This document shows positions 1-12,073 of a DNA stretch of 64,000 bases, one piece after another. Under the pieces are notes generated by a model. That model saw nothing but the letters and a program-made list of their open reading frames with translations, was not told where the DNA came from and made no database searches. The position numbers were made by a program, and so were the translations under genes. Location of the stretch: the NCBI GenBank assembly GCA_047495785.1, contig JBLDXI010000009.1:3162001-3226000 (forward strand), read 5' to 3'. Source of the stretch: Lepidodermella squamata (taxonomy: Eukaryota > Gastrotricha). Position 1 is the first letter of the stretch. Every line of letters begins with the position of its first letter.

Positions 1-11
1 GGGCGTCGGCT

Positions 12-2442
12 ATGATGACCCTGTTCGGCACTAAAGGAAATTTCGTCATTTTCGACGCTATCATCTCCGTTGCCGCCCTAATTGCCCATTGCCTAATTAT
101 CGGCCCAACTCTACGCTGCAAATTGCGACTCATCGGCTACCGGCGGCTGCTTATCAATCTTACCATCGCCGATATTTGGGCTAGTACCGTGAATTTAGCC
201 TTTTTAGCCTACCAGCTTGGTAATGAGTACAAGCCTGATTTGGTTCCTTACCAGAAGTGCGGCGCTAATTTACTGCGCAGCCTTCAGCTCACTGCCTACT
301 GCATTAACCTATTCATTTTAATCGGCATGAGCTTCGATCAATTTGTTGGCCTGTCTTACCCGATGAGATACTCATACGTAAGTGATGAACTGCATAAGTG
401 TAACCATCACTTGTTGATTGTTTCTTTCCCACAGCTTCTCAACACTCCATTGGCTAAATCATTGCCTTATGTCGCGTGGTTCATATCGCTTTGCATAGGT
501 ATGCATATCACAATCCCAAGAATAGTCAAATTCCGAAGACTCGAAGACTGAAAAAATTACAAAATCCTCGGAATTAGCTACTTTCGAAAGTTTCATCTTT
601 CAAAATTTTCAATGGAAAATTCAAGTTTTAGGATACAACATTTCCTTCCGATGGGCTTTTCAAGATTCTATTCCTCTCCCCTGAATCTCAATTTTTCTGT
701 GTTAATGCCTAACCAGTAATTAATCTCAATATTGCACGCATTTTTCGGCATCAGCACGCATTTTTCAGCGGTAATTTTATGAGTAATACTCATCGATATC
801 GATTTTTGGTATCGATTTTACAAATCAGCGATATTTCCAATATCACCGCCGAAATTGAGGTCCCATTATTATAAATTTTCTTATTTTTCACAATTTCCAC
901 TCCAGTTTCCTAGCACCCTATGCATGTCGGAGAATTTTAGAGGTAAGCTTATTGGATAGCTGAAATTAAAAAAGCAAGGATTTGTAAACTCAATAATGAA
1001 AATCGATATCGGTTATAACTTGCGAATACCGTCGATAGCCCAAAATATCGAATGCCGAAAATTTTTGATAAACACGATAATGAAAATGCCTGTTGAACGT
1101 GATGGCAGACAAATCTTTAGGAATCAAAATTTTTTTTAAATTAAAAAAGAATAAAAAATAAATCAACTTTATTGGTTTAATCATGTATTTGAACCTTAGG
1201 CATTGTTTTGACCATAATTGCTCATTTCTTTTTTTGGGTAACCATTATTGTTGACTTTTTTATAGCATTTGCTGGATATCCAATAAATGCCCTTAGCTAT
1301 TTTGCCGCAAATGGGGAAAATGTCGACTTTCGAGGTAGGTTCCATTTTCAGAGATAGAACTTGGTAGAACTTGAACCTTATTTTCCATCTCTGTATTCAG
1401 AAACTATGATCGAAAATGGACTCGACGTTAGAGAACAGCGCTTTCGAACTTTAATCGGACTACAGCAAGATTCTGGCAAAATGAGCTTGCCAAAACTGCC
1501 GTTAAACTTATCAGCCGCAGACTTATTGGATCACTTGGCCCCAGATAACAAACGGCGAGAATTCTGCGACTTCAACCTTCAGAGTAAAATTATGCAAGAA
1601 TGCTTCGTCATGCTGCTGACTGGCATCAGCTTCCTGATATTGCCGGTTACGAGCGGCATAACGATCCGCAAAATTCGAAACCATTTAGGAGCACTACAAC
1701 AAAGTACATCGAAGCTTTTCGTAACTACGTTCCTGCTCATTGGATGCTTCATTTTATGGTAAGAATTTCTGTGGTTTCAAAATTCTCTATAATTTTGTTC
1801 TCAATTTCAGTTGGGTGCCCTGTAAGTTTAGGCCTGATCACGTTTTCATGACAGAATTGTTTTCCTTTACAGTTATCGTTTTCGAATTTGGCCTGCTCAT
1901 AAGTTATAGTTCTAAGAGTGGAGACGGCTCGAAATGGCCACTCGACAAACTTCTTCCTTTCCAGAACTTTCTTCACTCGCTCAACATGTGTTACCCTCTA
2001 TTCGACGCTTTTATCTATGCATCACGAGTTCAGTCAATTAAAACGTATAGGAATTTTGTTTATCAATTTATTCAGCTTTATCGAAACTTAATTCCAGGGA
2101 GATTTTTGTAGCTTACGGCATTGATAAGTGCTTCAAAGTTGCACCTAGACCGGAAAACCCCGAAAGCCACTGCAGACAGGCGACGATTAGAATGGAGAGC
2201 TTGACCTATGATTCGAGGCTTCGATCTGTAAAATCGGTGGATCCTGAAAAATCGGTTTCCGAATTTAATGCGAAATGGGGTAAGATTACACCAGACTTTT
2301 AAGCAATGCAGCTGATTTTTCCTATTTAGATTTTGCTTCAGAATTTCCGTCATCGCCAAATCTAAGCAGACCTAAACGACAGGTCAGATCAAGTTTGATG
2401 CCAATATACTGCAATGGAAACGATAATCCGGTGCAAATGTGA
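12..2442 (+). CDS. Receptor 1: rhodopsin-like seven-transmembrane receptor, 8 exons
   Basis: Class A GPCR-like membrane receptor of 444 residues; ligand unknown. Exons join 12-377, 435-498, 1266-1334, 1401-1758, 1811-1821, 1873-2044, 2098-2279 and 2330-2442; the total is divisible by three. Exon 1 codes TM1-TM3: Y-R-R at 43-45, the TM2 Asp about 54, the TM3 Cys about 83, and D-Q-F at 109-111 instead of DRY. The 64-nt exon 2 is TM4. Exon 4 holds the S/T-containing second outer loop, then TM5 and most of TM6. TM5 ends in ITSGIT without the usual Tyr. An 11-nt exon codes most of C-W-V-P. TM7 ends F-D-A-F-I-Y. The start matches receptor 2 in alignment; 15 is an alternative ATG. Intron 3 is long (767 nt) and contains a dispersed repeat. 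It lies only 12 nt from the window edge, so an upstream untranslated exon cannot be excluded. Receptor 2 is the nearest paralogue. Confidence 0.85.
791..852 (+). repeat. Dispersed repeat beta, copy 1
   Basis: This lies in intron 3 of receptor 1. The block contains TATCGAT, then AAATC, then GATATTTCC and a second ATATCA. The same order recurs near 31713, 34873 and, inverted, 37845. It codes for nothing visible. Confidence 0.6.
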
Positions 2443-2670
2443 AGCCACTGCTCCTTCGTAATTGATGATAATGAAATCTCTCGATTTTATTTGACGAATT
2501 TCTTTGAAATTAAATGGAACTGTTCGATGAATGAAAATTGGTCGATTTTTGCTTTATATTTCACATATCTAAATTCATTCGGCTGGAGTTTCCGGCAGTA
2601 CGCAGTATGGTTCAGACAGGGCGCCCGATAAGGTCTAGTTGTGTAACGCGCTACACGAGTGCTCGAAAAG

Positions 2671-2746
2671 TGTCGTACCCGGGGATCGAACCCGGGCTGC
2701 CTTTCTGAGAAGGCACGGCTCTAACCTTTGAGCCACCATGGCCGAC
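2671..2746 (-). tRNA. tRNA-like gene, probably pseudogene or tRNA-derived element
   Basis: Read on the minus strand, this 76-nt stretch has an A box (TGGCTCAAAGG), a B box (GGTTCGATCCC), a perfect 5-bp T stem with a 7-nt loop, a D-arm-like GCTC/GAGC pair, an anticodon-arm-like TGCCTT/AAGGCA pair, and a TTTT terminator just after the 3' end. Against a working tRNA: the acceptor stem has two mismatches (pairs 5 and 6), there are extra bases before the D stem, and the anticodon loop is 6 or 8 nt rather than 7, so the identity cannot be read. The element could be a tRNA pseudogene or the head of a SINE. Confidence 0.55.
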
Positions 2747-4016
2747 ACACACTCCGTGTTCGCTTACGCGGTTGTAAGGGGACCAGGAGGAGAGATGGGA
2801 GGTGGACTCGCTCCCTATAAGTTGTATTTATAGTTGGTTTAGGACGGGATTTTCGAGGGTGACTTTTCTCATCAGACATCAGACATATATGTCTTCTTTT
2901 ATCAGTATTATTTCATCCGCCATTCTAAAATGTTATCTTAATTACTCGACAAGACTTTTCATTCGGAACCAAGTTTCACTGAATTTTAGCAAATGAAGAG
3001 TGAATTTTTGGAAGGACTTGATGACCGTGGTTTTGGGAATATTTTTGATCTAGAAAAAACAGTTCAAAGTCAGGCTTCCGAACAGCATTGAACCCTTTTA
3101 ACGTGAAAAGAAATAATTTTGAAGTCCCAAATCCACTAACTCATGGGTCCCTCAAAAGATGTGTAGCTCTTGAATCGATTGGAACCACTGGTCGAATGTG
3201 AAGAACTGAGTTTTCAGGTTCCTGAGCTTGACAATCGGGCAGAGAGGGTTGGCAAAGTTTGAATTTAGGCACAATTATGATATCGGATGAAGTAAGAGAA
3301 ATGTCAGATTTCTCTCGGCAGTTTTAAAAGTTCGGAAACCTTTGAAGATTCCTCGAATGCTTCCGCCTGAAACTAATGCTATTGTTCTTCCTTATAGTTC
3401 TTTGAGATTTGAAGTCGATGGATTGGATTCGATGAAGCATTATGGTATTTATTTTGCTTGTGTTATCAGATTTATTAGTCCAATTTTCAACTTTTTATAT
3501 CTTTTTTTGCACGAACATTTTTTCGAGTCGCGCTGACTTGGAAACATTTCGCGTAAAAACATCATCCCTGCACATGACTTGAGCGCTGTATTTGGGCAAA
3601 TTTGTTCCTCAGTGATGTGTGTCGTAATCTCAATATTTGAAGGTTACATTTTCTGACATCGCCTGGATTTCCGACATAGGTGTCTTCACGATCGCTCTTC
3701 TATTGAGATAAAATTGACAGAAACCAGACTTTCTTGCTGGAAAAGTGGAAAAATGCAACTTAATAACAGACAATTGATAGATCTGTCGCAGACTCTCTAT
3801 TACACAATTTCAATCTATTAGGTACAATAAGGGTCTGCGGGACGTGCCGCGCGTTTTAGCGTCTATATCTATCAGAGTCTGAATATAATGTGTTAGGAAG
3901 AGTAACGATGTGAAGATAGGCTCGAGGACTACGTACTAGATCCTAGATTTACTTTAACTCGGACCTCTGTTGGATTTCATTTTCATCTGTTATGGATGTC
4001 CACGGAGCTTAATGGT

Positions 4017-4576
4017 GCGTCCGCAAACTAACTTCGGAGAGGGTGTGAAACTTCGGAACACTCAATCAAAACTTCGGCGACGTTATCAGTGACGATTTCC
4101 GAGCGCGCGAAATGATTCGACCGAAAGTTGCTATTGTTTGCGGGCCGAAGATTTTGAGCTATTATTTTGATTTTGAAATTAAATTAATATTTTTTAATAC
4201 ACATCAACAGCTTTTTTTAATGGCGCCCGATACTTTTTTATATTGGATTGTTTGTCAAAAGAAGGATTATTTTACTGCGCGCGCTTCATATACTTGAAAT
4301 TTACGTCATTATGGTAAATTATAGTCAATAATAGGAATTAAAGATACCACAGGAACAGTTAATTTATGTCGTCGCCCTACCATGCACCGTCAAGTGGCGC
4401 GTGCGTACCCAGTAACTGACGAACCACAACTGCTCCTCCGAAGCGTCCCTTGTTTTCACTTCAGGCGCGCAGTCCAAAGTGCGCGCGTTTGAGAACGAAA
4501 ATCTACGACTTCGGTCAGCGATTACGAAACTTGGGACGTGCAGTTTAGACACGTCTCCAAAGCCGTTTGTGAACGT
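4017..4576. repeat. Possible diverged foldback (MITE-like) element
   Basis: The ends 4017-4040 and 4554-4576 are imperfect inverted copies sharing the order C-CAAAC-CTT-GGAGA. Inner GCGCGCG-containing segments near 4105 and 4480 also look like inverted partners. No transposase frame and no clear target duplication were seen. Confidence 0.35.
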
Positions 4577-5414
4577 AACAAAAGACTACAAAATTATATA
4601 GTCAACCCACTAGATTATCACTCGAACAAGTATTCGAATTTATTTAGTTCTCATTCATTAGTACGTAATTCATTAGTAAGATTGTCATACCTTTAAAATC
4701 GTGCTTTTTGTACTAACGCTATTCTGATGGGCTTAACCTTCTTTGAGAAACATATGGTTGATGTAAATCTCCTTGGCTATTTCAACCGCAAAAAATGGTT
4801 AGCCTTACCAGTGCTATGCGATAGGATTTTTACTATGGGACTGCGTACTAGAGTTGAGAGCTTTTCAATGCCACTCGAAGAACAAAGGCTAGTGAATAAA
4901 ATTAGAGATAACGGAGTCCTTTTGAATTATACGGTGACCAATGTGATTCGACATTCAAGTCTTGCCGAGACGCTTATTCACTACTCTCAAAATTCTCGAG
5001 TGTAAATCTCGAGTTGTCAAGATCTAACCTATCGATTCTGTCACTGATTCGACTACGCGTAATCAAGTGCCCGTTGAGTATTTCAGCGCACTTGCGCACG
5101 AGGTTGCTATTCATAAGGGAAAATGCGCACACACTTTGTCCATGTGACCGCTATGCAGGAAGTTACATTGTCTAAAATAAGTCCCAGGTGGCGAAGATTT
5201 AACGAACCAAACTAATATTCCCCCAGAGTTCATTTGATTTGGAACCCGCACTATTATAAAGTACCAGTCTAATTCAATTTGACCATCCTCGAAATTGATT
5301 CGAACAGACACATCGTAACTCCTGGGTATGATCATCATAATTCCGTTATTAAGACAGTTCCTTTTTTAATGTTAACGTACATGTTAAAACCTCATTTCAC
5401 GCCCTGAAACGACG

Positions 5415-7256
5415 ATGCTATTCGGCCCGAAAGGTAACTTCGTAATCATCGACGTTCTGCTCTCAATCACCGCGCTGCTCCTCAATTGCCTCATTATTGG
5501 ACCCACAATACGATGCAAAATGCGACTCATCGGCTATCGGCGGTTTCTTATAAATCTCATCTTCGCCGATATTTGGTCCAGTGCCGTCAATCTTGCTTAC
5601 CAGTTGTATCAGATGGGAAATGAATATGATCCCAACTTGGTTCCTTATCAAAAATGCGGGGCAAATCTACTTCGGAGTTTGCAACTATCCGGCTACTGTG
5701 TTAATCTGTTCATCCTCATCGGCATGAGCATCGACCAGTTTGTTGGATTGACCTATCCTATGAAATACGCATACGTAAGCAAAATCCGCATGTATACCCA
5801 GCTTAAAATTAGTATTCTTAGCTTCTCAACACAAAATTTGCAAGAGCCATGCCGATTTTAGTATGGACATTGTCGATTTGCATAGGTAATTTGAGTTCGA
5901 ATCGTGCAAATATAAGCGTAAACCTTTGAATATTTTTCAGCTTTCATCAATTATCCAATCAACCTGCTAAGCTACGTCGCTGAAACCCGTGAATGTAAGT
6001 TGAACTTTACCATCCATATCCACTGATTACTGTTATTTTGTTGATCAATTTTAGTTAATGATGTTTCAAGCGAGCAAAAAATGCGATTTTTCATTGACTC
6101 GGTTAAGAAACAAGTTGAACAGACAACAATGGCACCTTATGATTCACAGTTTGATGGGGACATGTCAATTTCTAGGTCTGATTCCGGGTTTTCAATGGCT
6201 GACTTTCTAGAGCAATTTGCATCGGACGTTAAGCCGCGAGAATTTTGCGATTTTCATCTTCCGAGTAAAATCATGCAAGAATGCTGCGTAATGCTATTAA
6301 CCATCATCAGCTTCTTCATCCTGCCAATCACAAGCGGGATCACTTTTCACAAAATTCATGCCCAATTCGGAGCATTGCACCGGAATACCTCGAAACTCGT
6401 CGTAACAACACTTCTTCTAATTGGATGTTTCACAATATGGTGAGTCCGTGATAGAGGTTCATGCATTGTCCTAACTTGATCTTATTACTTTCATATAGCT
6501 GGGTGCCTTGTAAGTTTAAGTCTCATTATCCTTTCGACCTATATATCTATTTCAATGTTCGCAGTCATAGTTTTCGAGTTTTGCCTACTTGTTGCATACA
6601 ACACGAATGACGATAACGGCGATGGCTCAAAATGGCTGTTAGCGAAACTGCTGCCTTTTCAAAACTTTCTTCATTCTCTTAATTTGTGTTACCCTCTTTT
6701 TGACGTATTCATCTACGCATCGAGAGTTCAAGCTTTAAGAATGTGAGGAGTATTCGATATTATCATAACCTCTCTAAAGCGTCCTGCATTTCAGTTGTAT
6801 CGCCGAGACATATGGCCTTTCGTTCATTGCCTCAAGAATCAGCAAACGAGCTGAGACTAATTCAGCATCGAATATGGGAAGGTCGGTTAGAATGGAGAAC
6901 TTGCCGATTGAGCCTGCGATATCGCCAAGGAATAATGCTGCTGAAAGTTTGGCTCTGGCCGTGATATGCAATACCGCATCTCCAGACAGATCTGGTGAGC
7001 ATTTCCATCATGCCGCTCAATCGTATCATGATTTCGTTTTAAAGGACTGCTTTTTCGGCTGACTTTTTCTACACCGGACGACACCACCAGATCGGAAAGA
7101 AAATCAATTTCATCTCAAGTTACATCTGATACTTCAGCAGGTGAAAGTGGGCCATTACTATTTCGAATGGATCAAGAAGAAACAGCCGTGAGAAGAGTTT
7201 CGAACCTTGCCGTGATCTGTGATGAATTTGATGAATCTCCCGTGGAGACCTCGTGA
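5415..7256 (+). CDS. Receptor 2: rhodopsin-like seven-transmembrane receptor, 8 exons
   Basis: Closest paralogue of receptor 1 with the same eight-exon plan; 487 residues. Exons: 5415-5774, 5822-5885, 5941-5994, 6055-6439, 6499-6509, 6565-6742, 6795-6994 and 7045-7256. The N-terminus MLFGPKGNF leads straight into TM1. K-C-G marks the TM3 Cys, and D-Q-F replaces DRY. TM4 is a 64-nt exon. TM5 ends ITSGITFHKI without the usual Tyr, and C-W-V-P is built around an 11-nt microexon. TM7 ends F-D-V-F-I-Y. The long intracellular tail (exons 6-8) is Ser/Thr/Arg-rich, with possible phosphorylation sites. All junctions are GT-AG; introns are 46 to 60 nt. An AATAAA at 7282 follows the stop. Because both copies keep the odd TM5 and DQF features, these probably predate their duplication and are not decay. 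Ligand unknown. Confidence 0.87.
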
Positions 7257-7929
7257 CCAAAAAGTAACTAGTCCTTTCTGAAATAAAATATACCTGTCCG
7301 TGGGAAATTGTTGCCGAAAATCTTACGTCTGCGTTAATCTATTGGAGCATATCGAAAATTGAATCAACAAAAATATGCTGCATTTCGCTGACAGGACATC
7401 GATCTTCCTCAAAAGAAGGGGTAAAGACTGTCATCATCAATCAATTACTAAAATTTGGCTGGGAGCCAATAACAATGCGAGTGTTTCTGCGCGAGTTGTT
7501 TTTTTACCCCTAACCTCAAGTTTGGGTCCTCACATCTCACAAACAACTGAAGTTGATCAATTTTTCTACTAAAAGAGGTCTGGTTTTAAGGACAGCAAGA
7601 AGCTCGTGTGAAATCGCAGGCCGAATCTACATATGTATTATTTCAAAATCTACACAGCCGGTAAGTTGAAACCATAAGTCATATATCCTCTGACTCACGT
7701 GACGTAAAAGGTCGCTGGTCCCTAATAAATGGAAATTATCACCCTTTTCCTGGTTCAAGTTTCAGCCATTCCGAGCTGCGATAGATGAAATGCAGTTAGT
7801 GATGATTGGAATTCATACTTATCTTTATTAAACGCGCGAAATCCCCCTCCTGATCGAAGTAAGCAACGGGTAGATAGAAAAATGCTTCAAAATTAGAGCT
7901 GCGATATAAGCAAATATCGAAATCTTCTA
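7257..7929. other. Intergenic gap, receptors 2-3
   Basis: This is the 3' end of receptor 2 (AATAAA at 7282) and the upstream region of receptor 3. At 7696-7707 a CACGTG overlaps TGACGTAA, an E-box/CRE-like pair about 225 bp before the next ATG. No gene seen. Confidence 0.5.
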
Positions 7930-9782
7930 ATGGACCTGCGATTTAATCAAGGCTCGAAAGGATGGTTCGTCGTTGTGGACTATGCAGTTTTACTGGCCGC
8001 GTTACTCGCCAACTGCATGGCCCTGCACAGTGTCGTAAAAACCCATTTCGGCCTGAAAGCTTACCGCCGCTTCTTACTAAGCCTGGTTGCTTCTGATCTG
8101 CTCGTCTGCTTTATCAACCTGCTGAACTTCATCAATCAATCGTTCGGCGATCTACTCAATATCGGAGACGAGGTTCAGCCATGCATAACCAACTTCCTTC
8201 GAAGCCTTTTGATATTCGGGGTCTTCGCTAATCTTTACAACCTGTGCGGTATGAGTATCGATCATTACATCGGAATTGTAAGTGCTTGCTAGTTTAAAGA
8301 CAACTCCATGACATTCAATGGTTATTTCTAGATTTATCCTATCCGATACAGCTATGTAAGCATAATTTCCTTCCTCAGAACATTCTCTACTTAATTCCGG
8401 TTTAGATAACTAATCAAGGCCTGGCAAAGTGCGCTGTTGTCATCACGTGGGTCGCTGCTTTAATCTGCGGCTTTGTTGATATTCCAATCGTTTCGCTGCT
8501 ATACTGGGCAAGCAGCCATCAAGAAAGCTCCCCACCTTGGAGATCTGAGTTTCCAAATAACAGTTGTAATGAAACTTCAGATGAGTTCACGCACGAAATG
8601 GTTCGAAGGGAAGCTGCAGCTTATACCTCGCTGCCCGATCTCGAGCATGTTGACCTACATGAACTGACGAAAATCATTCAGGACAACATTGGATTCCTGA
8701 ACAGGTTTGTCCAAATTGTTCAATTTTACGAAAATGAGTTATTTACTTTTCTATTAGGTCATTACTAAATAAGTCTCCCTGTGATGGGGACGAAGCGTTT
8801 TTTCAACGTGAGACACAATTTATCAATGAACTGAAAGATTTCGAATCGCGACTCGACCATGACATAACAAACAGCTGGTGTTTGTTCTCGAATAGCCAAA
8901 AAATATGGCTGGAACTTTTCGTCGTCTTCTGCACCGTCGTTTGCTTCGTCTTCCTTGTCCTGTGCTACGGCAGAATTTTTCGAGCTGTGAGTAATTGCGT
9001 GATCAATCTTCGCTAATTGCACGCTGTTTTTCCCATAACAGGTCGCTCTCGAAATTCGCGAGAGGAGCATACGCAAATTAGTAATCACCACTCTGCTTTT
9101 ACTCGGTAATTTCGCTGTGTGCTGGCTGCCGCTGATGTGCCTCGAGATAACTATGTGGATCATTGTCGCGCAGGAGCCGAATTACCAGAATGGACCCCAG
9201 CCAGACAGGTATATTAATCGGCTGAATGCTGAAAGCTGAATTAATATTGAAAAATCATATAGCTTGCTTATCGCGCACAACGTTTTCAACACAATGTTTC
9301 TATCCCATCCATTGCTTGACCCGATCGTCTACGTCGCCCGGTTGCCGAATGTTCAGCGCTACGTTCTGCGAAACTACAGCTGGCTATGGTGTAGGAAGCA
9401 TCGAACTCTAGACAACGACCGCCCGCGTTGCGAATCGAAGGCTACGAGCCAAATTACGAACGTGGCGAGAACAGCAGTTACGCGAAATTGCTCTCTTCTA
9501 TCGTATCAACACGAAGCTGAGAACTTTATCGACGGAGAAGTACCGGTGAACTATGGAGTTTCGCTGAAACCGATTAAATCGTACACATCTGCTAAAAGGA
9601 ACCAACTCCGTGCCAACTTCTATCAGGGCTTATCGAATGATAGCACTAGACCGGCATTAACCAGTTTCTCTGGAATCGCTTTTGATCCTTCTCTGATATA
9701 TATGCGGGAAGATAATGTGTACTACAACCATGAACTTGAAGAGGATACGACTGAACGGACACAGAGGATTACTAGTTCGTAA
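7930..9782 (+). CDS. Receptor 3: rhodopsin-like seven-transmembrane receptor, 6 exons
   Basis: 528 residues. Exons: 7930-8277, 8332-8355, 8406-8704, 8758-8986, 9042-9208 and 9263-9782. Motifs are near-canonical: TM1 A-N-C about 27-29, TM2 S-D about 55-56, TM3 Cys about 85, D-H-Y at 111-113, the second-loop Cys in S-W-C-L-F, Tyr in L-C-Y-G-R-I-F of TM5, C-W-L-P in TM6, and D-P-I-V-Y-V-A-R at the end of TM7. Exon 2 is a 24-nt microexon coding the IYPIRYSY segment of the second inner loop. Unlike receptors 1-2, the TM4 exon runs on into the outer loop with no intron after TM4. The tail of about 140 residues is hydrophilic. AATAAA lies at 9801. The intact triad suggests a working receptor. Ligand unknown. 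Confidence 0.88.
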
Positions 9783-10075
9783 AATATAAATCTATGATCA
9801 AAATAAAACTTTCGGTGAATAAAAATATGTGTTATTTTTTGGCTATTTCTGGTAGACTCTTAGTAGATTAGTCCGTTCTTACCGAAGTGACGTCGCGCAT
9901 GATTATAACGCCTTCATGCTACCGCCCTTTTAAGCTGATTAAATGCGTATCGATTTTAGACACCCTAATCCGGTCTAAGTGGAAAATTCTCGAGCAGGTA
10001 CACAGGCTAGTTTCTAATTCAATTCAGTTTTGATTTTTTCGCCTGACACAACAAAATGGCCAATTTCATTTCGCA

Positions 10076-12073
10076 ATGAATCCAACTGGTCAGCGAACGC
10101 TTTATTTCGAAATCGGAACCTCAGTTCTCGCGGTGCTCGGCAATCTATTTGCCCTTCAAGGCATTGTTGGCGGTAAATTCATTCTTAAAAACTACCGACG
10201 CTTCTTGCTAAGCTTGGTAGCAAGTGATGTCCTAATTTGTATCGTCCGGCTACTCAACGGGTCTTGCCACCTGTTCTACCGGCAAACCGAGGAAAACTAC
10301 ACAGCTTCAGGCAGATACGGAGGTGACTACTCAGACAAATGTTACTCGGCCGTTTTTCGAAGCCTTCTCACATTCGGCCTCCTCTGCAATCTTTTCAACA
10401 TCTTAGGAATGAGCATCGAGCACTTCATCGGAATTGTGAGTTCTAAGAGAATTCCTCCTTAATTTATAATATTCTTTCCTTTACTTTTATTCTCTCAGGT
10501 CTATCCAATGAAGTACAGAATTGTAAGTTTTCCTACATAATTTGCCTTTTCGATTTTTATTCGATATTTTTGAAACGCAGATAATGGCAAAAGGTATCGC
10601 ACGCAAATCGATAGCATTAGTTTGGTGCTCGGCTTTCTGCTTTGGTTTGTTCTATATTTTCCAATCTGGATCAGTTGCTTAATCCTGTCCCTCTATCACA
10701 GCTTTCACTGACGTGTTAATCGCGACAGCGGTTTTCCACGGCAAATCTCAGGTTTCTTCATTTGCACAGAACCCATGCAATGCAAGTGAGCTGAAAACAA
10801 CACCCGGCTTGGCCCCTAGAAGCAAAATATCGCTGGAAAGCCATTTTTCCCGTGGAGGCGGTATTCATTTGAATAAAAAAGCGAGTAACAATTCCCGGAA
10901 AAAGCGGAGGAATTCCACGCGGTCACGTATCGTACACTTGTTACCCAGTACCCCTAATCCGATTTTGCTGTCAAGTTTGAATGACGACGACCTAGTCATG
11001 CTCCATTCTTTCATCAAAAGCGAGCTTCATTACATAAATCGGTCAGTGTTCAATGTCACAATCTATTCCAGTTGATGATATTATTCCAATACAGGTCTAA
11101 CGATGTGTCTTGCGTGGAGAATGAATCGTACTTGCGAGGGATCGACAGCCCTCAGCCGAGCGGTCAATCATTCGATGACGTGTGGCACTTCATTAATTCG
11201 AACAAAATTTGGACCGAGGCGATTCTCGAGATAACCGCCGTCTTGTGTTTCGTTTTCCTAAGCATTTTTTATGGCAAAAGTTTCCGCGAAGTTGACATAA
11301 CCTCTTCAGCATGTGATAATGCTAAGAGGAGTATGAGAAAGCTCGCCCTTACGACCTGGCTTTTACTTGGAGTTTTTGCAATTTGCTGGTTACCGTTAAT
11401 GCTGTTCGAAGTGTCTATGCTCGCCATTGCAATCTCGACTAAGCGAATGTTTTTATCCTCCTCAATGTATGAATTGATTAGGCTAATTATTCAATGTCTT
11501 AATCTATATCTATCCCACACAGATCGTTCCTGGTCTATGATCTCCTAAACCTCCTCTTCCTCTGCAGTCCCCTACTCGACCCTGTAATTTACGTAATTAG
11601 GATTAATCAAGTTCAGAAGTCTCTAAGGAAGAAATATGGGCGCATCTTGCAATGTCTGGGGCTGTCCTCGAAGGAAGAACTAGGCGTTAGCGTACTGGCT
11701 CGGCAAGTAATGCAAATCACCATCGTAAAAGCTGTTTCCGTGGAACCCACCGCCCCAAATCAGAGTCCAATTCGACAATCAATGTCAGGAACTGCAAGTC
11801 TGTCCAATTCAGGTAAGAATCCCTTCATTAGCTGATGAATTTAATAGCCAATATATTGCCTTCTATTCAGCATATTCTGATAACATCTCACGGAGAGGAA
11901 CTCGCTTCAACCACAATAGGAAATTGCGCAGAAGTTTGGGAAGTGCTCTGGAGGAGGAGTCTCGTTACAACCGAAGCAATAGCGCAGCAGATGAAATGTT
12001 CAACGAGACGCAGCTGACCCCGCTATCTGCCGCAGCTAGTAGATCTTTTGTCAGCTCATTATCACATACGTGA
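10076..12073 (+). CDS. Receptor 4: rhodopsin-like seven-transmembrane receptor, 7 exons
   Basis: 550 residues. Exons: 10076-10435, 10499-10522 (24-nt microexon VYPMKYRI), 10581-10644 (64-nt TM4 exon), 10702-11041, 11095-11466, 11523-11812 and 11871-12073. TM1 has G-N-L-F-A-L, TM2 has A-S-D, and the TM3 triplet is E-H-F (Glu in place of Asp). The second outer loop is long and basic/Ser-rich with a K-K-R-R-N-S patch. Its expected pre-TM5 Cys is not at the usual W-C position (the motif here reads D-V-W-H-F), although S-C-V-E-N lies about 30 residues earlier. TM6 reads A-I-C-W-L-P and TM7 reads S-P-L-L-D-P-V-I-Y. The donor of intron 5 (ATGTATGA at about 11465) is the least certain junction; it restores the TM7 frame. 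AATAAA lies at 12108. A TGACGTC site sits at 9888, about 190 bp upstream. Confidence 0.85.

Larger units (their letters stand above)
2443..5414. other. Intergenic gap between receptors 1 and 2
   Basis: About 3 kb. It holds a tRNA-like sequence (2671-2746, minus) and a diverged foldback element (about 4017-4576). One 92-codon ATG-started frame at 4727-5005 matches nothing I recognise and has no splice partners or poly(A) context, so I do not call it a gene. The rest is ordinary AT-leaning sequence. Confidence 0.6.

Noticed and set aside
1335-1351. 17-nt intron in receptor 1
   Set aside because: GTAGG...CAG would be far below the workable intron size; the 66-nt intron 1335-1400 keeps the frame instead.
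4727-5005. 92-codon open frame in the first gap
   Set aside because: No transmembrane segment, splice partner, poly(A) context or familiar motif; length is within chance for a 3-kb gap.
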